Assembly: GCA_025363535.1 (NCBI GenBank)
Contig: JANYDP010000059.1
Span: forward strand, 1 to 7,035
Direction: 5' to 3'
DNA from: Verrucomicrobiota bacterium
Lineage (GTDB): Bacteria > Verrucomicrobiota > Verrucomicrobiia > Limisphaerales > CAIQOK01
Length of the DNA stretch: 7,035 bases
The position numbers and the translations under genes were made by a program. Shown in pieces: positions 1 through 5,341 of this stretch; within the stretch, counting starts at the first letter, position 1; the number at the start of each line of letters is the position of its first letter. The notes under the pieces were generated by a model. The model was not told the DNA's origin and did no database searches. It saw nothing but the letters and a program-made list of their open reading frames with translations.

Positions 1-1
1 C

Positions 2-109
2 ATCAAACAAAGCGGCGGCCATCTGACCGTCGAGAGCCAGTGCGGTGTCGGCACCACGTTCAATGTTTATCTGCCCGCGCTCCCGGACGCAGCGGCGCAT
101 CGTCCGTAG
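2..109 (+). CDS. Sensor histidine kinase, C-terminal fragment
   Basis: This is the 3' end of a gene that begins outside the window; 35 codons remain before the TAG at 107-109. The peptide contains GGHLTVES followed by GVGTTFNVYLPA. That is the usual end of a histidine-kinase ATPase domain (HATPase_c): the G2 box GxGTxF followed by the last beta strand and the 'LP' end. The protein would autophosphorylate a histidine in response to a signal and pass the phosphate to a receiver domain. The sensor part and phospho-acceptor histidine are not visible. The Ala/Pro-rich tail after the domain (LPDAAAHRP) resembles the linker that joins a kinase core to an attached receiver domain in hybrid kinases, and the same frame continues past the stop with receiver-like sequence. 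The family call is firm; the subfamily cannot be given. Confidence 0.8.
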   Translation: MKQSGGHLTVESQCGVGTTFNVYLPALPDAAAHRP

Positions 110-337
110 GCGAAAGTCTCGGAACCTCCGCAGAGCCAGGAAACCATCCTGCCGGTTGACGACGAGGAGGGTTGGCCACGCGTCAGCGCGCGGGCGAGGA
201 AGGCAGCTTCGTCAAAGTTCTCGGCTCGTATCCCAACACGGACTAGACGCCGGGCTGGCTCGCGCCACCATGTCCTGATTATTGCGGACGATTTTCCACT
301 TACCAGTTCCCGGCAAAGCTGCTATTCATGGAAGCCT
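110..337 (+). pseudogene. Eroded receiver-domain remnant downstream of the kinase stop
   Basis: This 228-nt stretch has no convincing gene of its own. It is in the same frame as the kinase and free of stops from the TAG at 107 to the next gene's ATG at 338. Codons from 137 read QETILPVDDEE, very close to the first beta strand and acidic pair of receiver domains (typically ETILVVDDEE). A Pro/Ser/Gln linker precedes it, as in hybrid kinases. Downstream the match fades into an Arg/Ser-rich translation. Two later pieces, HHVLIIADD (near 263-289) and WKP (329-337), recall the phospho-acceptor strand and the conserved Lys-Pro of receivers, but they are too short and too closely spaced to trust. The simplest reading is a receiver domain cut off by a nonsense codon and then damaged by small deletions. 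It could also be ordinary spacer with one chance match. Confidence 0.42.
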
Positions 338-1036
338 ATGAGCAGCGAACCCGCCGATTTTTATTTCATCTGGGGCATTGATGAATGTTCCTATGGCCCG
401 GTGGATCTGGCGATACTGGTGAATTGGATCAAGGACGAGCGCGTGCTGCCCGACACCTGGGTTTTTCAACGCGGACAAAACTCCTGGCGGCCGGCCCGCG
501 AAATCCCAGAATTGAAAATGTTCTTCAGCCGCACCACGACCACGGCGACCAGCGGCACCACTCAGCCCAACATGACGCCCGGCGCCCTGCGACGGGTCAA
601 AATCCTGGCGGAACTGAGCGACACCCAACTGGCGCATCTGTCGGATTATTTGGAGAAACAGCGCGTGACGCAGTGGTCGGTAGTGGTGCGACAGGGTGAA
701 AAAGGCGACGCGATGTATTTTATCCTCGAAGGTGAACTGCGCGCCCGCGTCATGGCCGGGGAACGTGAAACCATCCTTTGCACCTTCGGCCCCGGGGAAA
801 TTTTCGGTGACATGGCGCTGTTCGATCACGGCCCGCGCTCGGCGGATGTGGTGGCAAATGTGGACAGCACGGTGGTGAAATTGTCCGCTGCACAATTTGA
901 GCGCCTGACCAAAGAAGCCCCGGCGCTCGCCGCTCCCTTCCTGCAAGCCACCGCCCGGACGCTCACCGCCCGGATTCGCGCCGACAACAAGCGGCTCGAC
1001 CGGGTGACGCAGCAGTTCAGCGCCAGCCCGCGGTGA
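338..1036 (+). CDS. GYF_2-like plus cyclic-nucleotide-binding domain protein
   Basis: This 232-residue protein has two domains. Residues 8-63 resemble GYF_2 domains: FYFIW, then YGPVDLAILVNWI, DTWVF and a later W50. These are typically small protein-interaction modules. A Thr-rich linker (66-75) leads to a cyclic-nucleotide-binding beta barrel (about 84-190): LSDTQLAHLSDYL, VVVRQGEKGDAMYFILEGEL, and the phosphate-binding cassette G153EIFGDMALFDHGPRSA169. R167, which holds the cyclic phosphate in this family, is present. The Glu that usually contacts the ribose hydroxyl is Asp (D158). The last 40 residues look helical, with no helix-turn-helix, so this is not a CRP-type transcription factor. 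There is no signal peptide or membrane segment, so it is probably cytoplasmic. The start is the first in-frame ATG; a GGAAG at 330-334 lies only 3 nt away, which is close. Ligand and partner are unknown. Confidence 0.85.
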   Translation: MSSEPADFYFIWGIDECSYGPVDLAILVNWIKDERVLPDTWVFQRGQNSWRPAREIPELKMFFSRTTTTATSGTTQPNMTPGALRRVKILAELSDTQLAHLSDYLEKQRVTQWSVVVRQGEKGDAMYFILEGELRARVMAGERETILCTFGPGEIFGDMALFDHGPRSADVVANVDSTVVKLSAAQFERLTKEAPALAAPFLQATARTLTARIRADNKRLDRVTQQFSASPR

Positions 1037-1056
1037 GGCGGCAGCTTCCGTCGCCT
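1036..1056 (+). terminator. Weak stem-loop after the cyclic-nucleotide gene
   Basis: AGGCGGC (1036-1042) can pair with GTCGCCT (1050-1056), giving seven pairs including one G-T wobble around a 7-nt loop. It begins on the last base of the stop codon. No T-run follows (the next bases are purine-rich), so intrinsic termination is doubtful. It may only slow polymerase or protect a 3' end. Confidence 0.25.
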
Positions 1057-1082
1057 TGGAGATTGAAAAGAAAAAGTTTTAT

Positions 1083-1097
1083 CCACATCTTCTGTGG
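1083..1097 (+). repeat. Perfect 5-bp hairpin just before the kdsD start
   Basis: CCACA (1083-1087) and TGTGG (1093-1097) are exact inverted repeats around TCTTC. The element ends 2 nt before the ATG at 1100, and its right arm contains the alternative GTG start at 1094. In mRNA it would lie where the ribosome binds, and no Shine-Dalgarno sequence is visible there. A regulatory role is inference; five pairs alone form a weak structure. Confidence 0.4.
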
Positions 1098-1099
1098 CG

Positions 1100-2071
1100 A
1101 TGAAGCCTCTGGCCCACGCCCGCAAAGTTTTCGACATTGAAATCGCCGCGCTCAAGGCGGTGCGCGGTCAGCTCGACGGCGCGTTTGCTGACGCGGTCGA
1201 AGTCATCGTGCAAGCCGTCAAGCGCCGGGGGAAAATTGTCATCGTCGGCATCGGCAAGTCGGGCAATGTCGGCCAGAAAATCGCCGCCACCCTCACCAGC
1301 ACCGGCTCCACCAGCGTCGTCCTCAACAGCGTGGACGCATTGCACGGCGATGTCGGTGTGGTCAATGACGGCGACGTGATCATCGCGCTGAGTTATTCCG
1401 GCGAGTCGGAGGAGTTGCTGAACCTGCTGCCGGCGTTGAAACGGTTTTCTGTCCAGATCATTTCGTTCACGGGTAATTTGAAATCCTCGCTCGCCCGGCA
1501 CAGCGACCTTTCGCTCAATGTCAAAGTGCCGAAGGAGGCATGCCCGTTCAATCTCGCGCCCACCAGCAGCACCACCGCGATGCTCGTGATGGGCGACGCG
1601 CTCGCGATGGCCGTGTTGCAGGCGCGCGGTTTCAAGCAGAGCGATTTCGCGCGGTATCATCCAAGCGGCGCGATCGGTCGGGCGCTGTTGCTGCGTGTCG
1701 GCGACATCATGCGCACCGGCGAGCGCAATGCCGTCGCGGGTTCCAACCTCACGGTGAAGGAAGCCCTGCTCGTAATGACGCGCGCCAAGTCCGGCAGCCT
1801 CGCCATCGTGGATGCGCGCGGGAAATTGGCGGGGGTATTCACGGACGGCGATTTCCGCCGGCACATGGCGAGCGATGAAAATTTACTGGCGCAGCCTTTG
1901 AACAGGGTAATGACGCCCAAGCCGATCTGCATCCGCGACGACGCGCTGGCGGTCGAGGCGTTGAAAATTTTCAACGAGCGGAATATTGACGACCTGATCG
2001 TTGTGAATGCCCGGCGTGAACCGGTTGGCTTGGTGGACTCGCAGGATTTGCCGAAACTTAAAATCGTCTGA
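1100..2071 (+). CDS. kdsD: Arabinose-5-phosphate isomerase (KpsF/GutQ family)
   Basis: The 323-residue cytoplasmic enzyme converts D-ribulose 5-phosphate to D-arabinose 5-phosphate, the first committed step to Kdo, the sugar linking lipid A to the lipopolysaccharide core. Residues about 30-190 form the SIS sugar-isomerase domain, followed by two CBS domains (about 200-256 and 263-320). Aligned by eye to E. coli KdsD, all four catalytic residues are present: K53 (GIGKSG), E105 (SGESEE), E146 (KEACP) and H187 (HPSGAIG). The APTSSTTAMLVMGDALA block is nearly identical to that family. Length matches the usual 320-330. The start could be ATG 1100 or GTG 1094, with no Shine-Dalgarno for either; I chose ATG. 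A hydrolase gene follows after 14 nt, probably in one transcript. No other Kdo gene is in the window. A GutQ-like paralogue with the same chemistry cannot be excluded. Confidence 0.95.
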   Translation: MKPLAHARKVFDIEIAALKAVRGQLDGAFADAVEVIVQAVKRRGKIVIVGIGKSGNVGQKIAATLTSTGSTSVVLNSVDALHGDVGVVNDGDVIIALSYSGESEELLNLLPALKRFSVQIISFTGNLKSSLARHSDLSLNVKVPKEACPFNLAPTSSTTAMLVMGDALAMAVLQARGFKQSDFARYHPSGAIGRALLLRVGDIMRTGERNAVAGSNLTVKEALLVMTRAKSGSLAIVDARGKLAGVFTDGDFRRHMASDENLLAQPLNRVMTPKPICIRDDALAVEALKIFNERNIDDLIVVNARREPVGLVDSQDLPKLKIV

Positions 2072-2085
2072 CCCTTTTCAATAAT

Positions 2086-2841
2086 ATGAACCAGAACACC
2101 GCTCTGATCGTTGCCGCCACAATCACTCTTCTAGTCACGATGAACACCCACGCCCAATCCACCAACCGCCCGCTGCTTGCTGACAAACTCCCCTGGAAAG
2201 TCACGCAGGCCGGCGAGTTGTCCTATTTGATTTACCTGCCGAAAGATTACTCCGCCACGAACGGGCAGCGCTGGCCGCTGATGCTGTTCCTGCACGGCTC
2301 GGGCGAGCGCGGCACCGACTTGCAACGCGTGGGCATTCATGGGCCGATCAAGCTGGCGAAGCAGGGGCGGGAATTTCCCTTCATCATCATCGCGCCGCAA
2401 TGTCCGGCGAACGATCTGTGGCAGAGCGAGCCGCTGATGCAGTTGCTGGATCGCGTCACGGAAAAATACGCGGTGGACACCCAGCGGATTTATCTGACCG
2501 GCCTGAGCATGGGCGGTTATGGTGCGTGGGCGCTGGGCCTGCGGCATCCGGAAAAATTCGCGGCGCTCGTTCCGATCTGCGGCGGTGCCAATGCCATTGA
2601 CGCCATCCTCGGGCCGGGCGACAAGGGGGACGCCTTCAAGACACTGCCGATCTGGGCGTTTCACGGCGCGAAGGACGACGTGGTGCCGCTGGACGAATCC
2701 GAGCGGATTGTGAACGAGTTGAAAAAGCGCGGCGTCCGGGACATAAAGCTCACCGTTTATCCCGAAGCCAAACATGATTCGTGGTCGGAGGCCTATCAGA
2801 ATCCCGAGCTGTACGAATGGCTGGCCAGACAATCCCGTTGA
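2086..2841 (+). CDS. Secreted alpha/beta hydrolase (COG4099-like esterase/peptidase)
   Basis: The 251-residue protein has a likely signal peptide: a hydrophobic stretch at residues 6-19 and a cleavage-type THA before Q24. It lacks the usual N-terminal Lys/Arg. The mature part is an alpha/beta hydrolase: LMLFLHGSGERG (65-76) gives the oxyanion region, GLSMGGYG (139-146) the nucleophile elbow with S141, FHGAKDDVVP (192-201) the acid D197, and AKHDSW (228-233) the base H230. The triad is therefore complete. The pattern matches predicted secreted peptidases/esterases related to polyhydroxybutyrate-depolymerase and phospholipase/carboxylesterase families. The exact substrate, an ester or a peptide, cannot be read from sequence. 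Action in the periplasm or outside the cell is inferred from the signal peptide. It lies 14 nt after kdsD and has no obvious ribosome binding site, so co-expression is likely. A functional link to Kdo synthesis is not evident. Confidence 0.87.
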   Translation: MNQNTALIVAATITLLVTMNTHAQSTNRPLLADKLPWKVTQAGELSYLIYLPKDYSATNGQRWPLMLFLHGSGERGTDLQRVGIHGPIKLAKQGREFPFIIIAPQCPANDLWQSEPLMQLLDRVTEKYAVDTQRIYLTGLSMGGYGAWALGLRHPEKFAALVPICGGANAIDAILGPGDKGDAFKTLPIWAFHGAKDDVVPLDESERIVNELKKRGVRDIKLTVYPEAKHDSWSEAYQNPELYEWLARQSR

Positions 2842-2861
2842 CACAACCGTTTCCGCCCACC

Positions 2862-2886
2862 GCCGGGCTTGACTCACCCGCCCGGC
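2862..2886. repeat. 7-bp inverted repeat bracketing the tig -35 box
   Basis: GCCGGGC (2862-2868) and GCCCGGC (2880-2886) are perfect inverted repeats separated by 11 nt. The spacer begins with TTGACT, the -35 hexamer of the promoter called for tig. The arrangement fits an operator where a dimeric regulator would block the -35 box. It could also be an RNA hairpin ending the upstream hydrolase transcript, but no T-run follows the right arm. Confidence 0.5.
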
Positions 2887-2897
2887 TTGCCTAGCTT
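2869..2897 (+). promoter_or_regulatory. Housekeeping-type promoter for tig
   Basis: TTGACT (2869-2874, five of six consensus bases) is followed by a 17-nt spacer and TAGCTT (2892-2897, three of six). Transcription would begin near 2904, giving an untranslated leader of about 65 nt. The site is in the only sizeable gap upstream of tig. Similar TTGAC/TAnnnT spacing occurs before mlaE in this window. Confidence 0.6.
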
Positions 2898-2956
2898 CTC
2901 CGGCTCGCTGGATGACGAAAACTCATTCCGATTTCGCCCGATTGCAGCGATTAACT

Positions 2957-2962
2957 GAAAGG
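2957..2962 (+). promoter_or_regulatory. Ribosome binding site that fixes the tig GTG start
   Basis: GAAAGG lies 7 nt before the GTG at 2970. It is the clearest Shine-Dalgarno-like site in the window. It supports GTG as the true start, as does the protein beginning directly with the trigger-factor N-terminal strand. Confidence 0.65.
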
Positions 2963-2969
2963 TCTGTCT

Positions 2970-4289
2970 GTGAACGTAACCGTAGAAAATTTGGCTCCCT
3001 GCAAAAAACTTGTGCGCATTGAAATCGAGGCGCAACAAGTGGACGAAACTTTTGACTCCGTCACCAAGGATTATCAGAAACAGGCCGCGCTCCCCGGCTT
3101 CCGCCCCGGCAAGGCACCGCGTGACATGGTCATCAAGAAGTACGAGCAGGACATCAACCAGGAAGTCAAACGCAAGCTCACCTCCGACTCCTACCGCAAG
3201 GCGCTCGAAGAAAAAAAACTTGACGTGCTGGGCTACCCTGATGTCGAGGACATCCAATTTGGTCGCGGCCAATCCTTGATTTACGCCGCCACCGTTGAAA
3301 CCGCGCCGGAATTTGAACTGCCCGACTACAAGGGGTTGCCCGCCAAACAGGAAGCCCGCACCGTCACAGACGAGGACATGACGCGCGCCCTCGACACCTT
3401 GCGCCAGCAGCAGGTCAGCTTCAACACCGTTGAACGCGCCGCGCAGACCACCGACATCGCCGTCGTGAATTACACCGGCACCGTGGACGGCAAGCCGATC
3501 ACCGAGTTCGCCCCCACCGCCAAAGGCTTGACCATGCAGCAAAATTTCTGGGTCGAGTTGGACGGCAAGACCTTCATCCCCGGATTCGCCGAGCAATTGC
3601 TTGGTGCCAAGGCCGGCGACAAACGAACGGTCAACGTGGATTTCCCAACTGATTTCGTCACTCCGCAACTCGTCGGCAAGAAGGGCGTGTATGAAGTCGA
3701 AGTGGTCGAAGTGAAGGAAAAAGTCCTGCCCGCACTCGACGATGCGCTCGCCCAATCTTTCGGCGCCGAAAGTCTCGAAAAACTTCGCGAAGGCGTGCGG
3801 AAAGATCTTGAAGTCGAACTGGTCAACACCCGGAACAAAAGCACCCGCCAGCAGCTCATCCGCGCCTTGCTCGACCGCGTGACCTTTGACCTGCCGGAAA
3901 CGGCTGTCGCGCAGGAAACCAAGAACGTCGTCCAGGACATTGTCCGCGAAAACCACAAGCGCGGCATCACCCGCGACCTGATCGAGCAGCAGAAGGAACA
4001 GATTTATTCCGCCGCCGCCAGCGGGGCGAAGGAACGCGTGAAAGTTTCGTTCCTGCTCCAGAAAATTGCGGAGAAGGAAGAGATCAAGGTCGGCCAGGAT
4101 GAAATCGCCCAGCGTATCGGCAACATGGCGGCGGCGTATCAAATCCCGCCGGACAAATTCATCAAAGATTTGCAGAAGCGCAACGGCATCGTCGAGATCT
4201 ACGACCAGCTCATGAACGAAAAAGTCGTGGACTTGCTCCAGGCAAACGCGAAGATCGAGGAAGTCCCGGCGGCGGTCACTCCGGCGTAA
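2970..4289 (+). CDS. tig: Trigger factor, ribosome-associated chaperone and prolyl isomerase
   Basis: The 439-residue protein (432 in E. coli) binds the ribosome exit tunnel and shields nascent chains; its FKBP-type domain isomerises prolyl bonds. Residues 1 to about 150 form the ribosome-binding domain with the signature G43FRPGKAP50, at the same position as E. coli GFRxGK. The docking tip is FRP rather than E. coli's FRK. The FKBP-like domain (about 155-250) starts at VVNYTGTVDGKPI and includes FIPGFAEQLLGAKAGD and VEVVEVKEKVLPALDD. The rest is the helical C-terminal chaperone domain, rich in Lys, Glu and Gln. A GTG start with a good ribosome binding site, its own promoter and a strong terminator mark it as a single-gene transcript. 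In many bacteria clpP and clpX follow tig; here they do not. A long open frame on the opposite strand is only a shadow. Confidence 0.97.
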   Translation: MNVTVENLAPCKKLVRIEIEAQQVDETFDSVTKDYQKQAALPGFRPGKAPRDMVIKKYEQDINQEVKRKLTSDSYRKALEEKKLDVLGYPDVEDIQFGRGQSLIYAATVETAPEFELPDYKGLPAKQEARTVTDEDMTRALDTLRQQQVSFNTVERAAQTTDIAVVNYTGTVDGKPITEFAPTAKGLTMQQNFWVELDGKTFIPGFAEQLLGAKAGDKRTVNVDFPTDFVTPQLVGKKGVYEVEVVEVKEKVLPALDDALAQSFGAESLEKLREGVRKDLEVELVNTRNKSTRQQLIRALLDRVTFDLPETAVAQETKNVVQDIVRENHKRGITRDLIEQQKEQIYSAAASGAKERVKVSFLLQKIAEKEEIKVGQDEIAQRIGNMAAAYQIPPDKFIKDLQKRNGIVEIYDQLMNEKVVDLLQANAKIEEVPAAVTPA

Positions 4290-4328
4290 ACCGGTCCGGC
4301 ATAAACTTGCGGAAGGCAGGAAGTCCCG
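4258..4328 (+). repeat. Short direct repeats across the end of tig
   Basis: AGGAAGTCCCG occurs exactly at 4258-4268, inside the last codons of tig, and again at 4318-4328, across the left arm and loop of the terminator, 60 nt apart. Between them CCGGCGTAAAC (4281-4291, containing the stop codon) recurs with one change at 4296-4306, 15 nt downstream. Together they suggest local duplication at the 3' end of the gene, though chance is possible for words this short. Confidence 0.4.
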
Positions 4329-4352
4329 AACGGATTCCTGCCTTCCTGTTTT
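4311..4352 (+). terminator. Strong rho-independent terminator of tig
   Basis: GGAAGGCAGGAA (4311-4322) pairs perfectly over 12 bp with TTCCTGCCTTCC (4335-4346), followed by TGTTTT. After a bulged G at 4323, TCC (4324-4326) can also pair with GGA (4332-4334), leaving a 5-nt loop. It starts 22 nt after the tig stop codon. The arms are AG/TC-rich rather than pure GC. Confidence 0.88.
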
Positions 4353-4383
4353 CGACTGCAAGGATATAAACTGTTCCTGTTTT
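4343..4383 (+). repeat. Direct repeat of the terminator tail
   Basis: TTCCTGTTTT at 4343-4352 (end of the terminator stem plus its T-run) occurs again exactly at 4374-4383, 31 nt apart. The bases between include TATAAA (4365-4370), which looks like a -10 box but has no fitting -35 box. The second copy has no stem of its own. Confidence 0.45.
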
Positions 4384-4402
4384 GAACGGTTGACCGTGGC
4401 GG

Positions 4403-4435
4403 TTGACTAACTCAATTGGGTGAGTGACCAGTCAA
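4403..4435. repeat. Two-part inverted repeat upstream of the Cys/His miniprotein
   Basis: TTGACT (4403-4408) mirrors AGTCAA (4430-4435), and inside them ACTCA (4410-4414) mirrors TGAGT (4421-4425). This gives 11 pairs with a 1-nt versus 4-nt internal loop and a 6-nt ATTGGG apex. The left part overlaps one of two direct CGGTTGAC copies (4387-4394 and 4400-4407, 13 nt apart). The element ends 24 nt before the ATG at 4460 and contains the alternative GTG start at 4424. It could be an operator or an mRNA leader hairpin. No paired -35/-10 promoter is clear in this gap. Confidence 0.5.
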
Positions 4436-4459
4436 AGTTGCTGGATGGGGATGACAAAC

Positions 4460-4669
4460 ATGAACGCGAGCCAGTTGGAAATGCCGATACCGGTGGCAGT
4501 GTGCGCCTGGTGCAAGCCGAAGGAGCTTGGCACCGGGGTCGGCACCGTTTCCCACGGTATTTGTCCGCGGCATCTGCGCAACATCCAACTGGAAATGCAG
4601 GGCCATCCGGTGAAACGTCTGCGGCGGGTGACGCCCAAATCCTTCACCTCCGAATCGCTCCTCTTCTGA
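4460..4669 (+). CDS. Small Cys/His-motif protein (possible zinc-binding)
   Basis: This 69-residue protein belongs to no family I can name. Its core, VCAWCKPKELGTGVGTVSHGICPRHL (14-39 overall), has C15-x2-C18, then H32, C35 and H38, an arrangement able to hold a metal ion. The CxWC...SHGICP pattern resembles a short segment often seen at the end of bacterial sensor proteins and response regulators, where a CAWCKK block is followed by FSHGICPEC; here the middle is shorter and the last Cys is His. The C-terminal third is basic (KRLRR). The start is uncertain: ATG 4460 has GGGGA 8 nt upstream; ATG 4451, ATG 4445 and GTG 4424 are also in frame. It follows the tig terminator, so it needs its own promoter, which I could not identify. 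It converges on the exonuclease-like gene. The motif makes it more credible than a random frame. Confidence 0.6.
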   Translation: MNASQLEMPIPVAVCAWCKPKELGTGVGTVSHGICPRHLRNIQLEMQGHPVKRLRRVTPKSFTSESLLF

Positions 4670-4687
4670 CTGCCGGCCGCGCCCGGC

Positions 4688-5221
4688 TCACCACTTCACT
4701 GGCACGGTCATTTTTTTTCCGAACCGGTTTGCGTAGTGCAACTGCTTGTTCTGCGCGCCGTATTCGTGGACGAGCTTGGTGATCTTCACGTCGTAGCAAC
4801 AGTACTCCGCGATCTCAGCCAGCTTGCCCTGCTTGAACCATTCGAGGGCCTGCAACCCTTCCGCCGTCTTCTCCACGCCGAACGTGGCCGTGGCGATGGA
4901 GTCCAGCGAGAGCCGGTGATTCAGCGTGTTCTGCAATTCCACCAGCATGTCGAGCGTGGGCAACTGCCGCAGATCCAGCGTCGTGTAATAGTGCAGCACC
5001 TCGTAATCGAAGCGCAGATTGTTGAAGCCCACCACCAGATCCGCGCGTTGCAACTCGGTCAGCAGATCGTCCACCTGCTTCTCGCCGTAAATTTTGTAGC
5101 CGCCCGTCGCGGTGCTGTACGTCACGCCGATGCTCATCCGCATCTGGCTGATCTTGTCCCAGCCGCCGACCTCCTCGGCGGACTGCTGCGTTTCAAGATC
5201 GAAATAGACAATGTTTTTCAT
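4688..5221 (-). CDS. Stand-alone DEDDy 3'-5' exonuclease-like (RNase H fold) protein
   Basis: The 177-residue protein has the three exonuclease motifs of the DEDD family: YFDLETQ (D8, E10) near the N-terminus, VGFNNLRFDYEVL (D72), and Y140CCYD144, the Tyr-x3-Asp form of the DEDDy subgroup. LDMLVEL and LSLDSIATATFG fit the YprB-like / predicted RNase H-like nuclease family, which is often linked to helicases; here it stands alone. It would remove nucleotides from a 3' end of DNA or RNA with two metal ions; which nucleic acid is unknown. The frame is open 31 codons further upstream to 5314, but the ATG at 5221 places D8/E10 where the family has them, and the upstream residues look non-coding. 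It diverges from the mlaE operon and converges on the Cys/His miniprotein, with 18 nt between stops. Confidence 0.82.
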   Translation of the reverse strand: MKNIVYFDLETQQSAEEVGGWDKISQMRMSIGVTYSTATGGYKIYGEKQVDDLLTELQRADLVVGFNNLRFDYEVLHYYTTLDLRQLPTLDMLVELQNTLNHRLSLDSIATATFGVEKTAEGLQALEWFKQGKLAEIAEYCCYDVKITKLVHEYGAQNKQLHYANRFGKKMTVPVKW

Positions 5222-5238
5222 CAGGGTTGACCGGCGAA

Positions 5239-5266
5239 ATTCTACTGCGGAAAAACTCCGGCAAAA
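5239..5266 (-). promoter_or_regulatory. Possible promoter for the exonuclease-like gene
   Basis: On the minus strand TAGAAT (5244 down to 5239) matches the -10 consensus at five of six bases. A poor -35 candidate, TTTTGC (5266 down to 5261), lies 16 nt upstream. Transcription would start near 5232, leaving a leader of about ten bases before the ATG at 5221. The weak -35 keeps this tentative. Confidence 0.33.
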
Positions 5267-5306
5267 GGAAAAACATTTCTCCGGTGTGGGTCGAGCACGG
5301 TTGTGT

Positions 5307-5327
5307 CGGAACATCCGGTAGGTTCCG
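5307..5327. repeat. 6-bp inverted repeat in the divergent intergenic region
   Basis: CGGAAC (5307-5312) and GTTCCG (5322-5327) are exact inverted repeats around 9 nt. They lie between the two divergent genes and 14 nt upstream of the -35 box proposed for mlaE. A second small stem, GGGA (5327-5330) with TCCC (5336-5339), overlaps it by one base. This could be an operator, but there is no direct evidence. Confidence 0.35.
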
Positions 5328-5341
5328 GGACAAAATCCCCT

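Noticed and set aside
45..278. 77-codon plus-strand frame near the kinase end
   Set aside because: It overlaps the kinase C-terminus in another frame; the product is Arg/Ser-rich with no motif or ribosome binding site.
1056..1084. Promoter for kdsD from TTGGAG and TTATCC
   Set aside because: The downstream hexamer matches the -10 consensus at only one position; other spacings are no better.
2838..2866. Perfect TTGACA at the end of the hydrolase gene as a -35 box
   Set aside because: At a 17-nt spacing the -10 position reads CGCCGG, so no promoter is formed; TTGACT at 2869 with TAGCTT is better.
2874..4361. 495-codon open frame on the minus strand across tig
   Set aside because: It mirrors the trigger-factor gene, whose product is certain. 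The antisense translation is Phe/Leu/Asp/Gly/Val-rich with no motif, as expected from codon bias on the coding strand.
4365..4370. TATAAA as a -10 box for the Cys/His miniprotein
   Set aside because: The -35 position at 16-18 nt falls in the terminator stem (CCTTCC/TTCCTG) and does not resemble a -35 hexamer.
4672..4687. GC hairpin (GCCGG / CCGGC) between the convergent genes as a shared terminator
   Set aside because: Only five pairs and no T-run on either side; GC-rich sequence makes such stems common here.
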